From contig NZ_KK211189.1 in the NCBI RefSeq assembly GCF_000620845.1, forward strand, positions 318,501 to 382,500: a stretch of DNA of 64,000 bases, written 5' to 3'. Under the pieces are notes generated by a model that had not been told where the DNA came from, ran no database searches, and was given only the letters and a program-made list of their open reading frames with translations. This stretch comes from Exiguobacterium marinum DSM 16307. GTDB lineage: Bacteria; Bacillota; Bacilli; Exiguobacteriales; Exiguobacteriaceae. Of the stretch, positions 15,509-24,646 are shown in pieces (within the stretch, counting starts at the first letter, position 1; each line of letters opens with the position of its first letter). The position numbers and the translations under genes were made by a program.

Positions 15509-17569
15509 ATGAAAGCTGACCATACACTTCAATCCAACGCATCGATTTTACTACGGACGTTCGATAAAATTTCAGACTATGTATTCTTTATGGAAGTTGA
15601 TGGTTCAGCTTATCGATACGTCTTCGTGAACGAACCCGGAAAACGTGCAATCAACTGGTCGGATGAGGATATCGGGAAGAAGATTGATGAACTCGTTCCG
15701 ACTGAGACGGCCGCTCTCATCTCACAGTATTACGATGAAGCAATCCGAACAAAAAAGAGTGTCGTCTATGAAGACTATCTTCTTGCTGACTCATTTTATA
15801 CGGATACCGTAGAGGCGAATGATGTGTTGAGGCTTCCACTCCATTACTTCGAGTCAGAAGTAACTCCGATTTTTGATGATGAGGGGATCTGCACACATAT
15901 CGTCTCCGTCGTTCGTGAAGTGACAGAACGAAAACGTCGGGAGCTCGAACTCTCAATCCTGAAAGATCATCATGAGTCGCTGCGACGCTATTCTCCCCAT
16001 GGCATCTTTGTGCTCGATCATCATCTAAACATTAAATCAGTCAACCCGGCCGTCACGGCCATCACGGGTTATGCGGAACAGGACATGCTTCACCATCCGT
16101 TCCTGCATTGGCTTCCCGAGAGTGAACGGTCTCGGGTGCGGAAAGGATTACAATTCACGCTTTCTGGGATTCCACACAAATATTCCGTTTATGCTGAACA
16201 TCAATCCGGTGAACGACTCGACTTGTCCGTCCTCAACATTCCAATCGAGGTCGGTGGTAACATTACCGGCCTATTTGCAATCATCATCGACTTGACGCCC
16301 GAGAAGAACGCCGAACGTGCTACGGTCGAAAGTGAACGCCGCTATCGTCAACTGATCGAGACGATTCCAGAAGGCATCATCGTCCATCAAGACGGGAAAA
16401 TTATATACGCGAACGCGATGGCGCTCGCCACAATTGGTGAAACTTACCTCGAGAGTGAATCGATTTTTTCATTCATCGCAGAAGAGCATCATCTATCCAC
16501 CCGTAAACGACTCGCATCCCTTGAACTTGGAGGCCCTGTGAAGGATACGGAAATGGTCATCGTGACGCCGAGTGGAGACAAGCTCCAGATGGATATCAGT
16601 AGTCTCCTCATCGACTACGAGGGCGAAACGGCCGTCCTAACGATTTTACGTGATGTCACGGAAAAACGTGAAATGGAACAAGCCTTGAGACAAAGCGAGT
16701 TACAATATCGATTGATCACAGAAAACATGAGTGATCTCGTTTGTATGTTAGAACGGGACGGTACCGTTCGTTATGCATCCCCTTCCCACCGTACCGTGCT
16801 CGGCTTTGCGGCCGGGTATTACGAAGGGAAGAATACGCTCGACTATATCCATCCTGACGACATCCACATCGTCAGGGAGCAGTTGAAAGAAAGACAGCAA
16901 CAGGACATCTCGTTGACACTTGAATTCCGTCATTTTCACGCCGATCAGCGCTGGATATGGCTCGAAACGAAAATACAGGCCATCTATGATGAATCTGGAC
17001 GTCTCCTTCACTACTTGACGGTCAGCCGTGAAATCATGCAGCGAAAAGCACTCGAGAAACAATTGAAGCATTTGGCGTATCACGACACGTTGACGGATTT
17101 GCCGAACCGCCGCTTCTTCCTCGCCTATCTCGAAGAAGAGATTGATCGAACCGAGTTCGAACAGGGCGAATTGGCCGTCCTCGCACTTGACGTTGACCGC
17201 TTCAAACAAATAAACGATACGTTCGGTCATGATGTGGGTGATGAGCTCTTGCGCCAACTCGCACGTCGATTGACATCCGTGCTTCGAAAACAAGATATGA
17301 TCGCTAGACTCGGAGGTGATGAATTCGCCGTGCTCATTCGCTTCAACGACCTCTGTTCTCTACATCGTGTCGCAGAGAAAGTCATCCAGGCATTGCAACG
17401 TCCATGGGAAATTGACCATCATACATTCATCACGACTTCAAGTGTCGGGGGCGCTCGTTATGTGAAAGGCTTGTCGACCAAACAGTTATTAAAACGCGCC
17501 GACCTTGCTCTCTACGAAGCGAAAGCTGGCGGACGAAACCAATATGTACTCGCAAAGGACCACGAATGA
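15509..17569 (+). CDS. Sensory diguanylate cyclase with four PAS-type domains and GGDEF
   Basis: A 686-residue cytosolic protein predicted to make cyclic di-GMP from two GTP. An N-terminal PAS-like sensor (VFFMEVDGSAYRYVFVNEPG) is followed by three PAS domains with S-box ends such as REVTERK, DLTPEKN and DVTEKRE. The C-terminal GGDEF domain is intact: YHDTLTDLPNRRFF, DRFKQINDTFGHDVGD and RLGGDEFAVLI. No membrane segment or EAL domain is present. The ATG at 15509 has GAGGGAGACGAG just upstream. Its first PAS domain resembles that of the EAL-containing protein at 20084-23254, suggesting that both sense related cues. It is monocistronic. Confidence 0.93.
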   Translation: MKADHTLQSNASILLRTFDKISDYVFFMEVDGSAYRYVFVNEPGKRAINWSDEDIGKKIDELVPTETAALISQYYDEAIRTKKSVVYEDYLLADSFYTDTVEANDVLRLPLHYFESEVTPIFDDEGICTHIVSVVREVTERKRRELELSILKDHHESLRRYSPHGIFVLDHHLNIKSVNPAVTAITGYAEQDMLHHPFLHWLPESERSRVRKGLQFTLSGIPHKYSVYAEHQSGERLDLSVLNIPIEVGGNITGLFAIIIDLTPEKNAERATVESERRYRQLIETIPEGIIVHQDGKIIYANAMALATIGETYLESESIFSFIAEEHHLSTRKRLASLELGGPVKDTEMVIVTPSGDKLQMDISSLLIDYEGETAVLTILRDVTEKREMEQALRQSELQYRLITENMSDLVCMLERDGTVRYASPSHRTVLGFAAGYYEGKNTLDYIHPDDIHIVREQLKERQQQDISLTLEFRHFHADQRWIWLETKIQAIYDESGRLLHYLTVSREIMQRKALEKQLKHLAYHDTLTDLPNRRFFLAYLEEEIDRTEFEQGELAVLALDVDRFKQINDTFGHDVGDELLRQLARRLTSVLRKQDMIARLGGDEFAVLIRFNDLCSLHRVAEKVIQALQRPWEIDHHTFITTSSVGGARYVKGLSTKQLLKRADLALYEAKAGGRNQYVLAKDHE

Positions 17570-17583
17570 GTGGTCCTTTTTTC
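17554..17583 (+). terminator. Rho-independent terminator of the diguanylate cyclase gene
   Basis: AAAGGACCAC and GTGGTCCTTT form a ten-base stem whose loop contains the TGA stop, followed by T residues. Confidence 0.9.
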
Positions 17584-17596
17584 ACGTGAAACATCA

Positions 17597-17609
17597 AAAA
17601 CCGAACGAT
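17597..17609 (+). promoter_or_regulatory. PurBox-like site upstream of guaC
   Basis: AAAACCGAACGAT fits the PurR PurBox core (A/T-rich, then CCGAAC, then A/T). A weaker copy, ACCGAATG, overlaps the -10 region near 17694. It lies about 68 bases upstream of the -35 element. PurR control of guaC is inferred only. Confidence 0.4.
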
Positions 17610-17664
17610 TAAATGTATTTTATCGAATTATATTCATATTTAAGTTAATTTATTTAGATACCCT

Positions 17665-17693
17665 TTGACTTTGTGTTCTATTCACGTTATATT
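17665..17693 (+). promoter_or_regulatory. Sigma-A promoter of guaC
   Basis: TTGACT (17665-17670) and TATATT (17688-17693) are separated by exactly 17 bases. Transcription would start near 17700. Confidence 0.75.
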
Positions 17694-17756
17694 ACCGAAT
17701 GGGCGAAGTTTTTTTGTTATTTAAGACGTTAATGTTCGTGAATAGGGGTGTGACAT

Positions 17757-18740
17757 ATGGATAAAGTATTTGATTACGAAGATATTCAATTGATTCCTGC
17801 AAAATGTATTGTCGACAGTCGTTCAGAATGTAACTCGACCGTCGAGCTTGGTGGCTTTACTTTCCGTTTACCGGTCGTTCCGGCTAACATGCAGACGATT
17901 ATCGATGAAAAAGTAGCACTGATGCTGGCCAAGAACGGTTACTTTTACATTATGCATCGCTTCAATCCAGAGACGCGTCTTGCGTTTATCCAAGATATGC
18001 ATGAGCGTGGATTGTATGCATCCATCAGTGTCGGGGTGAAGAAAGAAGAGTATGCCTTTATCGAGATGCTTAACTCGACCGGTCATACGCCAGAATTCAT
18101 TACGATCGATATCGCACACGGACACTCAAATGCGGTCATTCGAATGATTCAACACATCAAACACCATCTTCCCGGCTCATTCGTCATCGCCGGGAACGTC
18201 GGGACGCCAGAGGCTGTTCGCGAATTAGAACACGCCGGAGCGGATGCGACGAAGGTCGGAATCGGACCCGGTAAAGTATGTATCACGAAAATCAAGACTG
18301 GGTTTGGTACAGGGGGTTGGCAATTGGCTGCACTGCGATGGTGTGCCAAGGCGGCGACAAAACCGATTATCGCGGATGGAGGGATCCGGACACATGGTGA
18401 CATCGCCAAATCGATTCGCTTCGGGGCTTCGATGGTCATGATTGGCTCGTTATTTGCCGGACACGATGAATCTCCAGGGGAAACGTTCGAACAAGACGGG
18501 AAACAATTGAAAGAGTATTTCGGTTCGGCTTCCGAGTTCCAAAAGGGTGAGCGAAAGAACGTCGAGGGGAAAAAGATGTTTGTCGAACATAAAGGGGCAT
18601 TGCAAGATACATTGACCGAAATGGAACAAGACCTCCAATCGGCGATTTCTTACGCGGGTGGTGACAGTCTCGAGGCATTGCGCACAGTAGACTATGTCAT
18701 GGTGAAAAACTCAATCTTCAATGGGGATAAAGTATATTAA
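17757..18740 (+). CDS. guaC: GMP reductase
   Basis: A 327-residue cytosolic enzyme that converts GMP to IMP and ammonia with NADPH, linking guanine to adenine nucleotide pools. The catalytic Cys175 lies in [11 protein letters not shown], followed by the phosphate site [16 protein letters not shown] and [17 protein letters not shown]. The absence of a CBS pair and the FNGDK C-terminus fit the short GuaC form rather than IMP dehydrogenase. The ATG at 17757 has an AGGGGTG-type site upstream. A good promoter and a PurBox-like element precede it, and a terminator follows. It is monocistronic. Confidence 0.95.
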   Translation: MDKVFDYEDIQLIPAKCIVDSRSECNSTVELGGFTFRLPVVPANMQTIIDEKVALMLAKNGYFYIMHRFNPETRLAFIQDMHERGLYASISVGVKKEEYAFIEMLNSTGHTPEFITIDIAHGHSNAVIRMIQHIKHHLPGSFVIAGNVGTPEAVRELEHAGADATKVGIGPGKVCITKIKTGFGTGGWQLAALRWCAKAATKPIIADGGIRTHGDIAKSIRFGASMVMIGSLFAGHDESPGETFEQDGKQLKEYFGSASEFQKGERKNVEGKKMFVEHKGALQDTLTEMEQDLQSAISYAGGDSLEALRTVDYVMVKNSIFNGDKVY

Positions 18741-18741
18741 T

Positions 18742-18765
18742 AAAGGCGACCTCGTGTCGCCTTTT
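18742..18765. terminator. Bidirectional terminator between guaC and the GNAT gene
   Basis: AAAGGCGAC pairs with GTCGCCTTT around CTCGT, with A-rich and T-rich flanks suited to both converging transcripts. Confidence 0.82.
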
Positions 18766-19198
18766 ATAGTTCTTTCATCATCATGTAGTAGTCCGATCCA
18801 GGTGGATAGTCCGGTAGCACACCCGCGACCGTATAACCGAATCGTTCATAAAACGTTTTTGCTTGAAACGAGAACGTCGTCAACTTCACACGCGTCGCAC
18901 CGAGCGACTTCGCTAACGCCTCCCCTTCTACAAGTATTTGACTACCGATGCCTTGACCATGAAAGTCTGCATCAACCCACAGGCGATCCAAATCGAACCT
19001 TCCCCAATACACACTCCCATACAATCCGGCGATCACCTGTCCTTCTTGTTCGATTTTTAACTGAATGAGCGGCACGTTCGCTTCACGTATATCACGATGA
19101 TGAATCGAATGAACGTTGTTATAGTCACGCAATTGAGTGGTCAAAAACTGTTGGAACGTCTCGTCCTCCTCGTGAATTCTTGTGATGATATGTGTCAT
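18764..19198 (-). CDS. GNAT family N-acetyltransferase
   Basis: A 144-residue acyltransferase. Motif A, which binds the acetyl-CoA pyrophosphate, reads LWVDADFHGQGIGSQIL, and the later FSFQAKTFYERFGYTVAG is the family motif B. The acceptor is unknown. Its ATG overlaps the stop of the upstream metallo-hydrolase in an ATGA arrangement, so the two are translationally coupled. It is the last gene of an operon that begins with the large EAL protein at 23254. Confidence 0.87.
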   Translation of the reverse strand: MTHIITRIHEEDETFQQFLTTQLRDYNNVHSIHHRDIREANVPLIQLKIEQEGQVIAGLYGSVYWGRFDLDRLWVDADFHGQGIGSQILVEGEALAKSLGATRVKLTTFSFQAKTFYERFGYTVAGVLPDYPPGSDYYMMMKEL

Positions 19199-20052
19199 CT
19201 TCCCATCGTCCCGTTCACAAAAAACGTAATCAATTCTTTCTCTTCTTCGTTGATTTCACGATTGACGAGTGAAGCGTATGACCGAGTGATTCCATCGCTA
19301 TTTCCTGGGAAATCATTTGATATGGTGGCGATTCGTCTTAATGCGAGGCAATCTTCTGCGAACGCTTCACGACTCACCATCTCACCATGTGACCAAACGA
19401 TTTGTTGGGCATCGAATGTCTCCAACACATCCAACAATCGAAGTGTCTCTTCCGGTGTCATCCGCCATGTCGGAGCGTATAGATTTGCGTATAACGCGTC
19501 TCCCAAAAATAAGATTTTTTCTTCTACAAAATATAAAATGACAGCGTCTTTTGCATGGTCTCCCCCGACATGTTTCAACACAACGTGAACCCCACCGAGG
19601 TCGAGCGTCAGTGATTCTTGAAACGTCAGCGTCGGCAACACGATTTCGATGTCGCGGGCGTCCCCATATTCTTCTCGGATCGCCTCCGCACAAAATGCGA
19701 TTTCAATCCCTTGCGCCATCCGTTCATCAAGAGACGCATCGTCCCAATCGTACGGGACGAGCTTCTCCATCCCTTGTTTTGTCGCCTCACTTGCAATCGA
19801 TACCACCCCTTCTAGGACCGGTAAACCAAAGATGTGGTCCCAATGCCAATGTGTCAATGCGACCATCGAAGGCGCACGGAGGTCTTGTTTTTCTAGCTGT
19901 TCTAAAAAGAATGAAGCGTGCGACACAGAATTACCAGCGTCGATGAGCAGCGTATGCGTATCGCCGACAACGGCACCGAGAATCGGTCGGTCTGTACGGT
20001 CGACAGGTGTCATGTACCAAAAACGTTCCGAGTGCTTGATCAAAGTTTGCAT
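19195..20052 (-). CDS. MBL-fold metallo-hydrolase
   Basis: A 285-residue metallo-beta-lactamase-fold hydrolase, probably with two zinc ions. The metal motif is ALTHWHWDHIFG, with later ligands His in HVGGDHAKD and Asp in LFLGDALY, and His in WSHGEM. No signal peptide, so cytosolic. The substrate is unknown. An ATG at 20052 lies eleven bases from GAGGAG, while an in-frame TTG at 20058 lies five bases from it; either may be used. It is co-transcribed with the EAL protein upstream (about 31 bases away) and coupled to the GNAT gene downstream. Confidence 0.85.
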   Translation of the reverse strand: MQTLIKHSERFWYMTPVDRTDRPILGAVVGDTHTLLIDAGNSVSHASFFLEQLEKQDLRAPSMVALTHWHWDHIFGLPVLEGVVSIASEATKQGMEKLVPYDWDDASLDERMAQGIEIAFCAEAIREEYGDARDIEIVLPTLTFQESLTLDLGGVHVVLKHVGGDHAKDAVILYFVEEKILFLGDALYANLYAPTWRMTPEETLRLLDVLETFDAQQIVWSHGEMVSREAFAEDCLALRRIATISNDFPGNSDGITRSYASLVNREINEEEKELITFFVNGTMGR

Positions 20053-20083
20053 GAACAAATAAACTCCTCTTCTACTAAATCAG

Positions 20084-23000
20084 TTAAAGTTCCTCGCCAT
20101 CTGAATATACATCGTACCGGAACCATTGATTGCCCCCATTGTTTTTTGCAATGTGCATGGCCAAATCGACTTGATGAAGAATCGCGTCGATCGTGTCACT
20201 ACTTTGCACCATGGTGACCCCGACACTCGCCGTAAGATGAATCACTTCTCCATTCGACGCAGTTATTCCCCGGGAAATGACTTTATTTATATCTTTTAAC
20301 CTGCGGGGAGAGCCATCCTGAATCACAATGAATGCATTATCAGAAAATCGATACACCTGACCACCAACACGCTGTACAAACTCATGTAATCGTTGAGCCA
20401 TCTCAATTAACATTTCATCCCCGATCAAATGACCGAATTGATCATTGATTCGTTTAAAATCGTCTAAATCAATTAATAGTAATGTAATCGGTTGCGAGCG
20501 CTGCAGTTGCTTGTATAAATCAGTCGTGAGGGTGTGACGGTTACATAGTTTCGTCAATTGATCCTGTTTCGCGATATGAACCATCTCGCGTTGTTTCCGT
20601 TCTTTTCGAATCCCACTCTCCATCCATCTCGCGAGCAATCGTATCGTGTCGGTCAATTCCTGAAGGGTATTCTCGTCAAGTTGATCATTTAAATTCCCTT
20701 GCTCCGCCAATAAAACAATCCAGCCAAACACTTGATGATTATGTGTCAGAGGAAAACTGATGAGCGTGGTGAATTCAATGCCGTCTACAATAAGTTCGCC
20801 TTCTTGTAGCGTTTGTGAACCGACTGTCGTCAGTTGATGGAGGGATTGAAGTTCTTCTTCTCCCCACGTCAAACGGGATACCCCATTCTCTACCAAGAGT
20901 CGGTTGAAAGTCTCAATCGAGAAGATAACCGCGTGTGAATAACCGACCCATTCCAATAGAATTTCTTGAACCCGCTCCAATTGGTCTTGAAATGGAAGGC
21001 GTAATGCCGTCGCTTCATACAATGCTTCTACAACTTGCTGACGATTGATTTGTCGCCTTAAAACTTCTGTATGCTCAATTTCTGTCATGACCCAATGCGC
21101 AAACGATTCAAGTGTTTGTAGATTTGCTTCCGTGAACGTTCTCGCCTGCTCGTCGACCACACAAAGCGTACCGATGACATGACCTTGTTTTGTACGAAGT
21201 GGTACACCTGCATAAAACCCAATACGCTCGAGCCAAGGACTATCGCTCTCAATCGCTTCTGACACGACATCTTCAATGACGACCGGACGCTCAGATGTGA
21301 TAACCCGATTGCATAACGTCCATTCCCGTTTAAGATGCGCAGATTCGAGTTCAATCCCTACACATGATTTGAGCCACTGTTGATCCGTCGTCATGATGGA
21401 GATGAAGGCGACCGGCATCTGTAAAGTTTGTGCGGCCAAACGTGAGATTCGGTCATAACGTTCCTCTTGAGGTGTATTTAAAATCTCCAATCTCAGAATC
21501 GCTTTTAAGCGTTTTATTTCACGGTCGTCTAGAGAAGGTTGAAGTAACTGTGACGGCTGTTCGATTTTCGACAACATCGCTTGATGGGAATATAAGATAT
21601 CGAGCGCTTCATCCAAGTCTCCGAGCGGCATCGGGCGACTAAAGAAATAACCTTGAATCTCATCACAGCCGAGTTGACGTAAAATACGATATTGTTCTTC
21701 CGTCTCGACCCCTTCTGCCGTCACCTCTAGGTCTAATTTTTTTGCCAGCGACACAATCAGTTTGACGATTTCATATTCTTTTAGTCCACTCTCTTGATCG
21801 AGTTGAGCAACGAACGATCGATCAATCTTGATTCCATCAATTTCGAATAGCTTCAAATAATTTAAAGAGGAGTAACTGACTCCGAAATCATCAATCATCA
21901 GTCGAAAGCCTTGCTGTTTTAACGATTCGACTATTTTGATCGTAGCGACTGGTTCATGCATTAACGTGTGCTCTGTCACTTCAAACTCAAACTGTTCAGG
22001 TTGAAGACCGTACGATGCAATGATGGAAACGAGTTCATTCATATGGTTCTCATGAAACAAGTTCGGCGACACGTTCACGGCCACACGGCGCCCTTCAAAT
22101 TGCTCGGGATGTGTTGACACCTCTTGGCACACCCGATTCAGGACAAACTGTGTCACGTCCTCAATCAGTAGCGACTGCTCCGCAACCCGTATGAACATTT
22201 CAGGAGAAACAATACCGAGCACCGGACTTTCCCAACGAATGAGCGCCTCAAAATGAATTGCTCCATCCATCGATACTTTCGGCTGATACACCATGTACAG
22301 TTCGTCTTGTTTGAGTGCTTTCACGAGTTCCGTCTCAATCATGATTTCATCGATATAGCGTTGTACGTACTCATCGTGCTCATATAAACGAATCGTCTGA
22401 CTCCCGGTCTGCCGCGCCTCGAGTAAAGCAGTCGAAGCGTTCATAATGATACGGTCGGCGTCTGTCGTCCCCGCTCCGATTCCGATACAACTCGATAATG
22501 GGAATTCTGCCTCCGCAACTTGGTAGGAATGACTCGCAATCACATCAAGCAAATGTTCAGCATACATATAAGCGATTTTAATCGGCACATATGGCAGAAC
22601 CGCGATGAAGTCCTCGCTGTCCACCCGACCGATGATGGACCCTTTTGGAAGTGTGTTCGCCAATTGACGTGTGATATCTTTAATCAACTGATTCGATCGT
22701 TCTACCCCTTGAAGTGACATCATCATCTTGAAACGATTGATGTGCAGACGTATGACGCTCGTTTCTTCTGAACTCTGTTGCTCGAACAATTGATCGAGCT
22801 CCAATTTCACTTTCATCAAATTCGGCATTCCCGTCAAATAGTCCATGTGCTCGATACTTCGAAGTAGTTTAATTTCCGCCTCTTCCGATAAATCGGTCGT
22901 CAAGCTAAGTATATAACGAACCGTCTCCGCCTCATCCTCGATTGGTACAAGCATAGACGACGCAAATCGGGCCGTATTGGATTCGATATTCATCTTCGAC

Positions 23001-23254
23001 ATGAAATAGACCGGGTCGCCTGTCTCAACGACCGAATCATAATGCTCAATCAGCTCATTGGCCACCTCTGATTGATACATTTCATGTAAATAATGCCCTT
23101 CCACATCATCCGGGAGTGAAGAAGCAAGTTTTGCCTGATTGCTCACGTGAACGTAACGATAGCCCTCATCTGACACTTCCATTAGAAATACCATTCGATA
23201 CAAACGTGTGAACAACTCGAACAGATAATGTGGGTCCCCTTTCATCCGTTGCAT
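20084..23254 (-). CDS. c-di-GMP phosphodiesterase-type protein: PAS, degenerate GGDEF, EAL, two GAF, degenerate GGDEF
   Basis: A 1056-residue multidomain signalling protein without membrane helices. Residues 1-130 form a PAS-like sensor similar to that of the cyclase at 15509. A GGDEF domain follows, but its active site reads VDSED at 211-215, so it should not make c-di-GMP. The EAL domain (about 305-550) looks active: EALIRW near 336, DDFGVSYSSL, IDRSFV and TAEGVET are all present. Two GAF regions (about 570-890) follow, the first of the FISIMTTDQQWLKS type. A second GGDEF domain at the C-terminus has FSDNAF in place of the signature. The ATG at 23254 has GGAGGG five bases upstream. It heads an operon with MBL and GNAT enzymes. 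Confidence 0.9.
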   Translation of the reverse strand: MQRMKGDPHYLFELFTRLYRMVFLMEVSDEGYRYVHVSNQAKLASSLPDDVEGHYLHEMYQSEVANELIEHYDSVVETGDPVYFMSKMNIESNTARFASSMLVPIEDEAETVRYILSLTTDLSEEAEIKLLRSIEHMDYLTGMPNLMKVKLELDQLFEQQSSEETSVIRLHINRFKMMMSLQGVERSNQLIKDITRQLANTLPKGSIIGRVDSEDFIAVLPYVPIKIAYMYAEHLLDVIASHSYQVAEAEFPLSSCIGIGAGTTDADRIIMNASTALLEARQTGSQTIRLYEHDEYVQRYIDEIMIETELVKALKQDELYMVYQPKVSMDGAIHFEALIRWESPVLGIVSPEMFIRVAEQSLLIEDVTQFVLNRVCQEVSTHPEQFEGRRVAVNVSPNLFHENHMNELVSIIASYGLQPEQFEFEVTEHTLMHEPVATIKIVESLKQQGFRLMIDDFGVSYSSLNYLKLFEIDGIKIDRSFVAQLDQESGLKEYEIVKLIVSLAKKLDLEVTAEGVETEEQYRILRQLGCDEIQGYFFSRPMPLGDLDEALDILYSHQAMLSKIEQPSQLLQPSLDDREIKRLKAILRLEILNTPQEERYDRISRLAAQTLQMPVAFISIMTTDQQWLKSCVGIELESAHLKREWTLCNRVITSERPVVIEDVVSEAIESDSPWLERIGFYAGVPLRTKQGHVIGTLCVVDEQARTFTEANLQTLESFAHWVMTEIEHTEVLRRQINRQQVVEALYEATALRLPFQDQLERVQEILLEWVGYSHAVIFSIETFNRLLVENGVSRLTWGEEELQSLHQLTTVGSQTLQEGELIVDGIEFTTLISFPLTHNHQVFGWIVLLAEQGNLNDQLDENTLQELTDTIRLLARWMESGIRKERKQREMVHIAKQDQLTKLCNRHTLTTDLYKQLQRSQPITLLLIDLDDFKRINDQFGHLIGDEMLIEMAQRLHEFVQRVGGQVYRFSDNAFIVIQDGSPRRLKDINKVISRGITASNGEVIHLTASVGVTMVQSSDTIDAILHQVDLAMHIAKNNGGNQWFRYDVYSDGEEL

Positions 23255-23354
23255 CGTATCCCTCCACCCGTTCCTTTTTCTTATAGTGTAGTTGGTTTCG
23301 TGCTAAGTATGGAGAAAACCTTTGAAAAAATGGGAAAACGTTTTTCGTCCGTAC

Positions 23355-23386
23355 AAAAAAACACCTTCCCTGTCTTGAGAAGGTGT
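23355..23386 (-). terminator. Rho-independent terminator of the monooxygenase gene
   Basis: On the minus strand ACACCTTC and GAAGGTGT pair around a ten-base loop, followed by seven T residues. Confidence 0.87.
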
Positions 23387-23394
23387 CTGTCGGA

Positions 23395-24390
23395 TTAAAG
23401 CAATTCGTTTGCCAATAGGCGATAGACGTTTAATCGGTCCTCTTGCTTATGCTGAATACTACAGATCATCGCTTCATCGAAGCCGTAACGTTCCGACTCA
23501 TCACGCAACTGTTCCGCGATTTGTTTCGGCGTCCCCACGAGGTGAATCGCCCGGTTGTTGGCGATATGAATTTTATCGACTTCCGTGAGCGGATAATCAT
23601 GGGCCGCTTCCGGACTCAATAGCTGTCGCAACTGCCCTCGCATCAAGAAGAGACGAGACAAATCAGAAGGTCGAGCCAAATACTCAGCCTCTTCTTCCGT
23701 TTCCGCCGTCGTCACCAAATACGTGACACTGATATCCGGTTTCTCCATAAAGTCAGACGGTGTGAAATGATGACGATACGTATCGAGCGTCTCGGCGCTC
23801 AATTGGCCATTGAAAAATTGAGCGAACGAATAGCCAAGCCCCATCCGTCCAGCTTGAACGGCACTGTTCCCACTCGAACCGAGTAACCATGCCTCTGGAA
23901 GGGTGATGCCAGTCGGCGCAGCCGGTGTGTTCTTATACCAACGTTCTTCAGGTGCCTCGTCTTTAATCAATTGAAGCGTCGTATCTAATTTTTCATAAAG
24001 CCCATCCATCATCGGCTTTTGTCCCTGTGACATCGCATAGATCGCGTTCGAGTCACCTCCAGGTGCACGTCCGACACCAAAGTCGATTCGCTCAGGCGCA
24101 AGTGCACTGAGCGTCTTGAACACCTCCGCCATCTTGAGTGGCGAATAGTGCATCATCATGATGCCACCTGAACCGAGACGAATCTTGTTTGTTTTGGCTG
24201 CCAGATAGGCTGTGATGACCTCAGGAGCCGAACTAGCGAACGACATGCCTCCATGGTGCTCCGCCATCCACATGCGGTAATATCCTAACTCTTCTGCGAC
24301 TTGTGCAAGCTCGACCGCACTTTTCAGCGCATGTTCTCCCGTATGACCCGACGTGACCGGCGCCTGATCTAACACACTCAATCTCATCAT
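23395..24390 (-). CDS. Luciferase-like (LLM class) flavin-dependent monooxygenase
   Basis: A 331-residue TIM-barrel flavoprotein related to bacterial luciferase alpha chains. Family marks are LSVLDQAPV at the start, MWMAEHHGGMSFASSAPEV, IRLGSGGIMMMHYSPLKMAE and IDFGVGRAPGG. Such enzymes use FMNH2 and oxygen on unknown small molecules; this subgroup (YhbW/YwcH-like) lacks an assigned substrate. The ATG at 24390 follows AGGAGA by five bases; a second ATG directly follows. It is monocistronic and divergent from the YjiH-type gene. Confidence 0.88.
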   Translation of the reverse strand: MMRLSVLDQAPVTSGHTGEHALKSAVELAQVAEELGYYRMWMAEHHGGMSFASSAPEVITAYLAAKTNKIRLGSGGIMMMHYSPLKMAEVFKTLSALAPERIDFGVGRAPGGDSNAIYAMSQGQKPMMDGLYEKLDTTLQLIKDEAPEERWYKNTPAAPTGITLPEAWLLGSSGNSAVQAGRMGLGYSFAQFFNGQLSAETLDTYRHHFTPSDFMEKPDISVTYLVTTAETEEEAEYLARPSDLSRLFLMRGQLRQLLSPEAAHDYPLTEVDKIHIANNRAIHLVGTPKQIAEQLRDESERYGFDEAMICSIQHKQEDRLNVYRLLANELL

Positions 24391-24529
24391 GCATTCTCCT
24401 ATCTCTATAATGAAGTTTCTAAATATCTTGAATTTGTTGGACTCGCCGTCATCATACTAAATGGCTCTATAGAATACGAATGTTTTGCCTAGTCAACATC
24501 CAATATTTTTAGAAAATTCACGCATTTGG

Positions 24530-24559
24530 TTGATAGTACCTAGTCATATTTTTTATACT
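24530..24559 (+). promoter_or_regulatory. Sigma-A type promoter of the YjiH-type gene
   Basis: TTGATA (24530-24535) and TATACT (24554-24559) are separated by 18 bases. The leader to the ATG is about 80 bases. Confidence 0.55.
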
Positions 24560-24646
24560 GATAAAGAAAGAGGTTTTAATCGTGGCTGGATGTGTAATGG
24601 GGATAGATAGACAGCAAAAACATTTCGGGGAAATGAGGAATGCATC

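Noticed and set aside
17585-17756. Possible purine riboswitch in front of guaC
   Set aside because: The conserved junction segments of the purine aptamer are absent; a promoter and PurBox-like sites explain the region better.
23255-23394. Further regulatory element between the EAL and monooxygenase genes
   Set aside because: Only the monooxygenase terminator could be supported; no clear operator or promoter pattern was seen.
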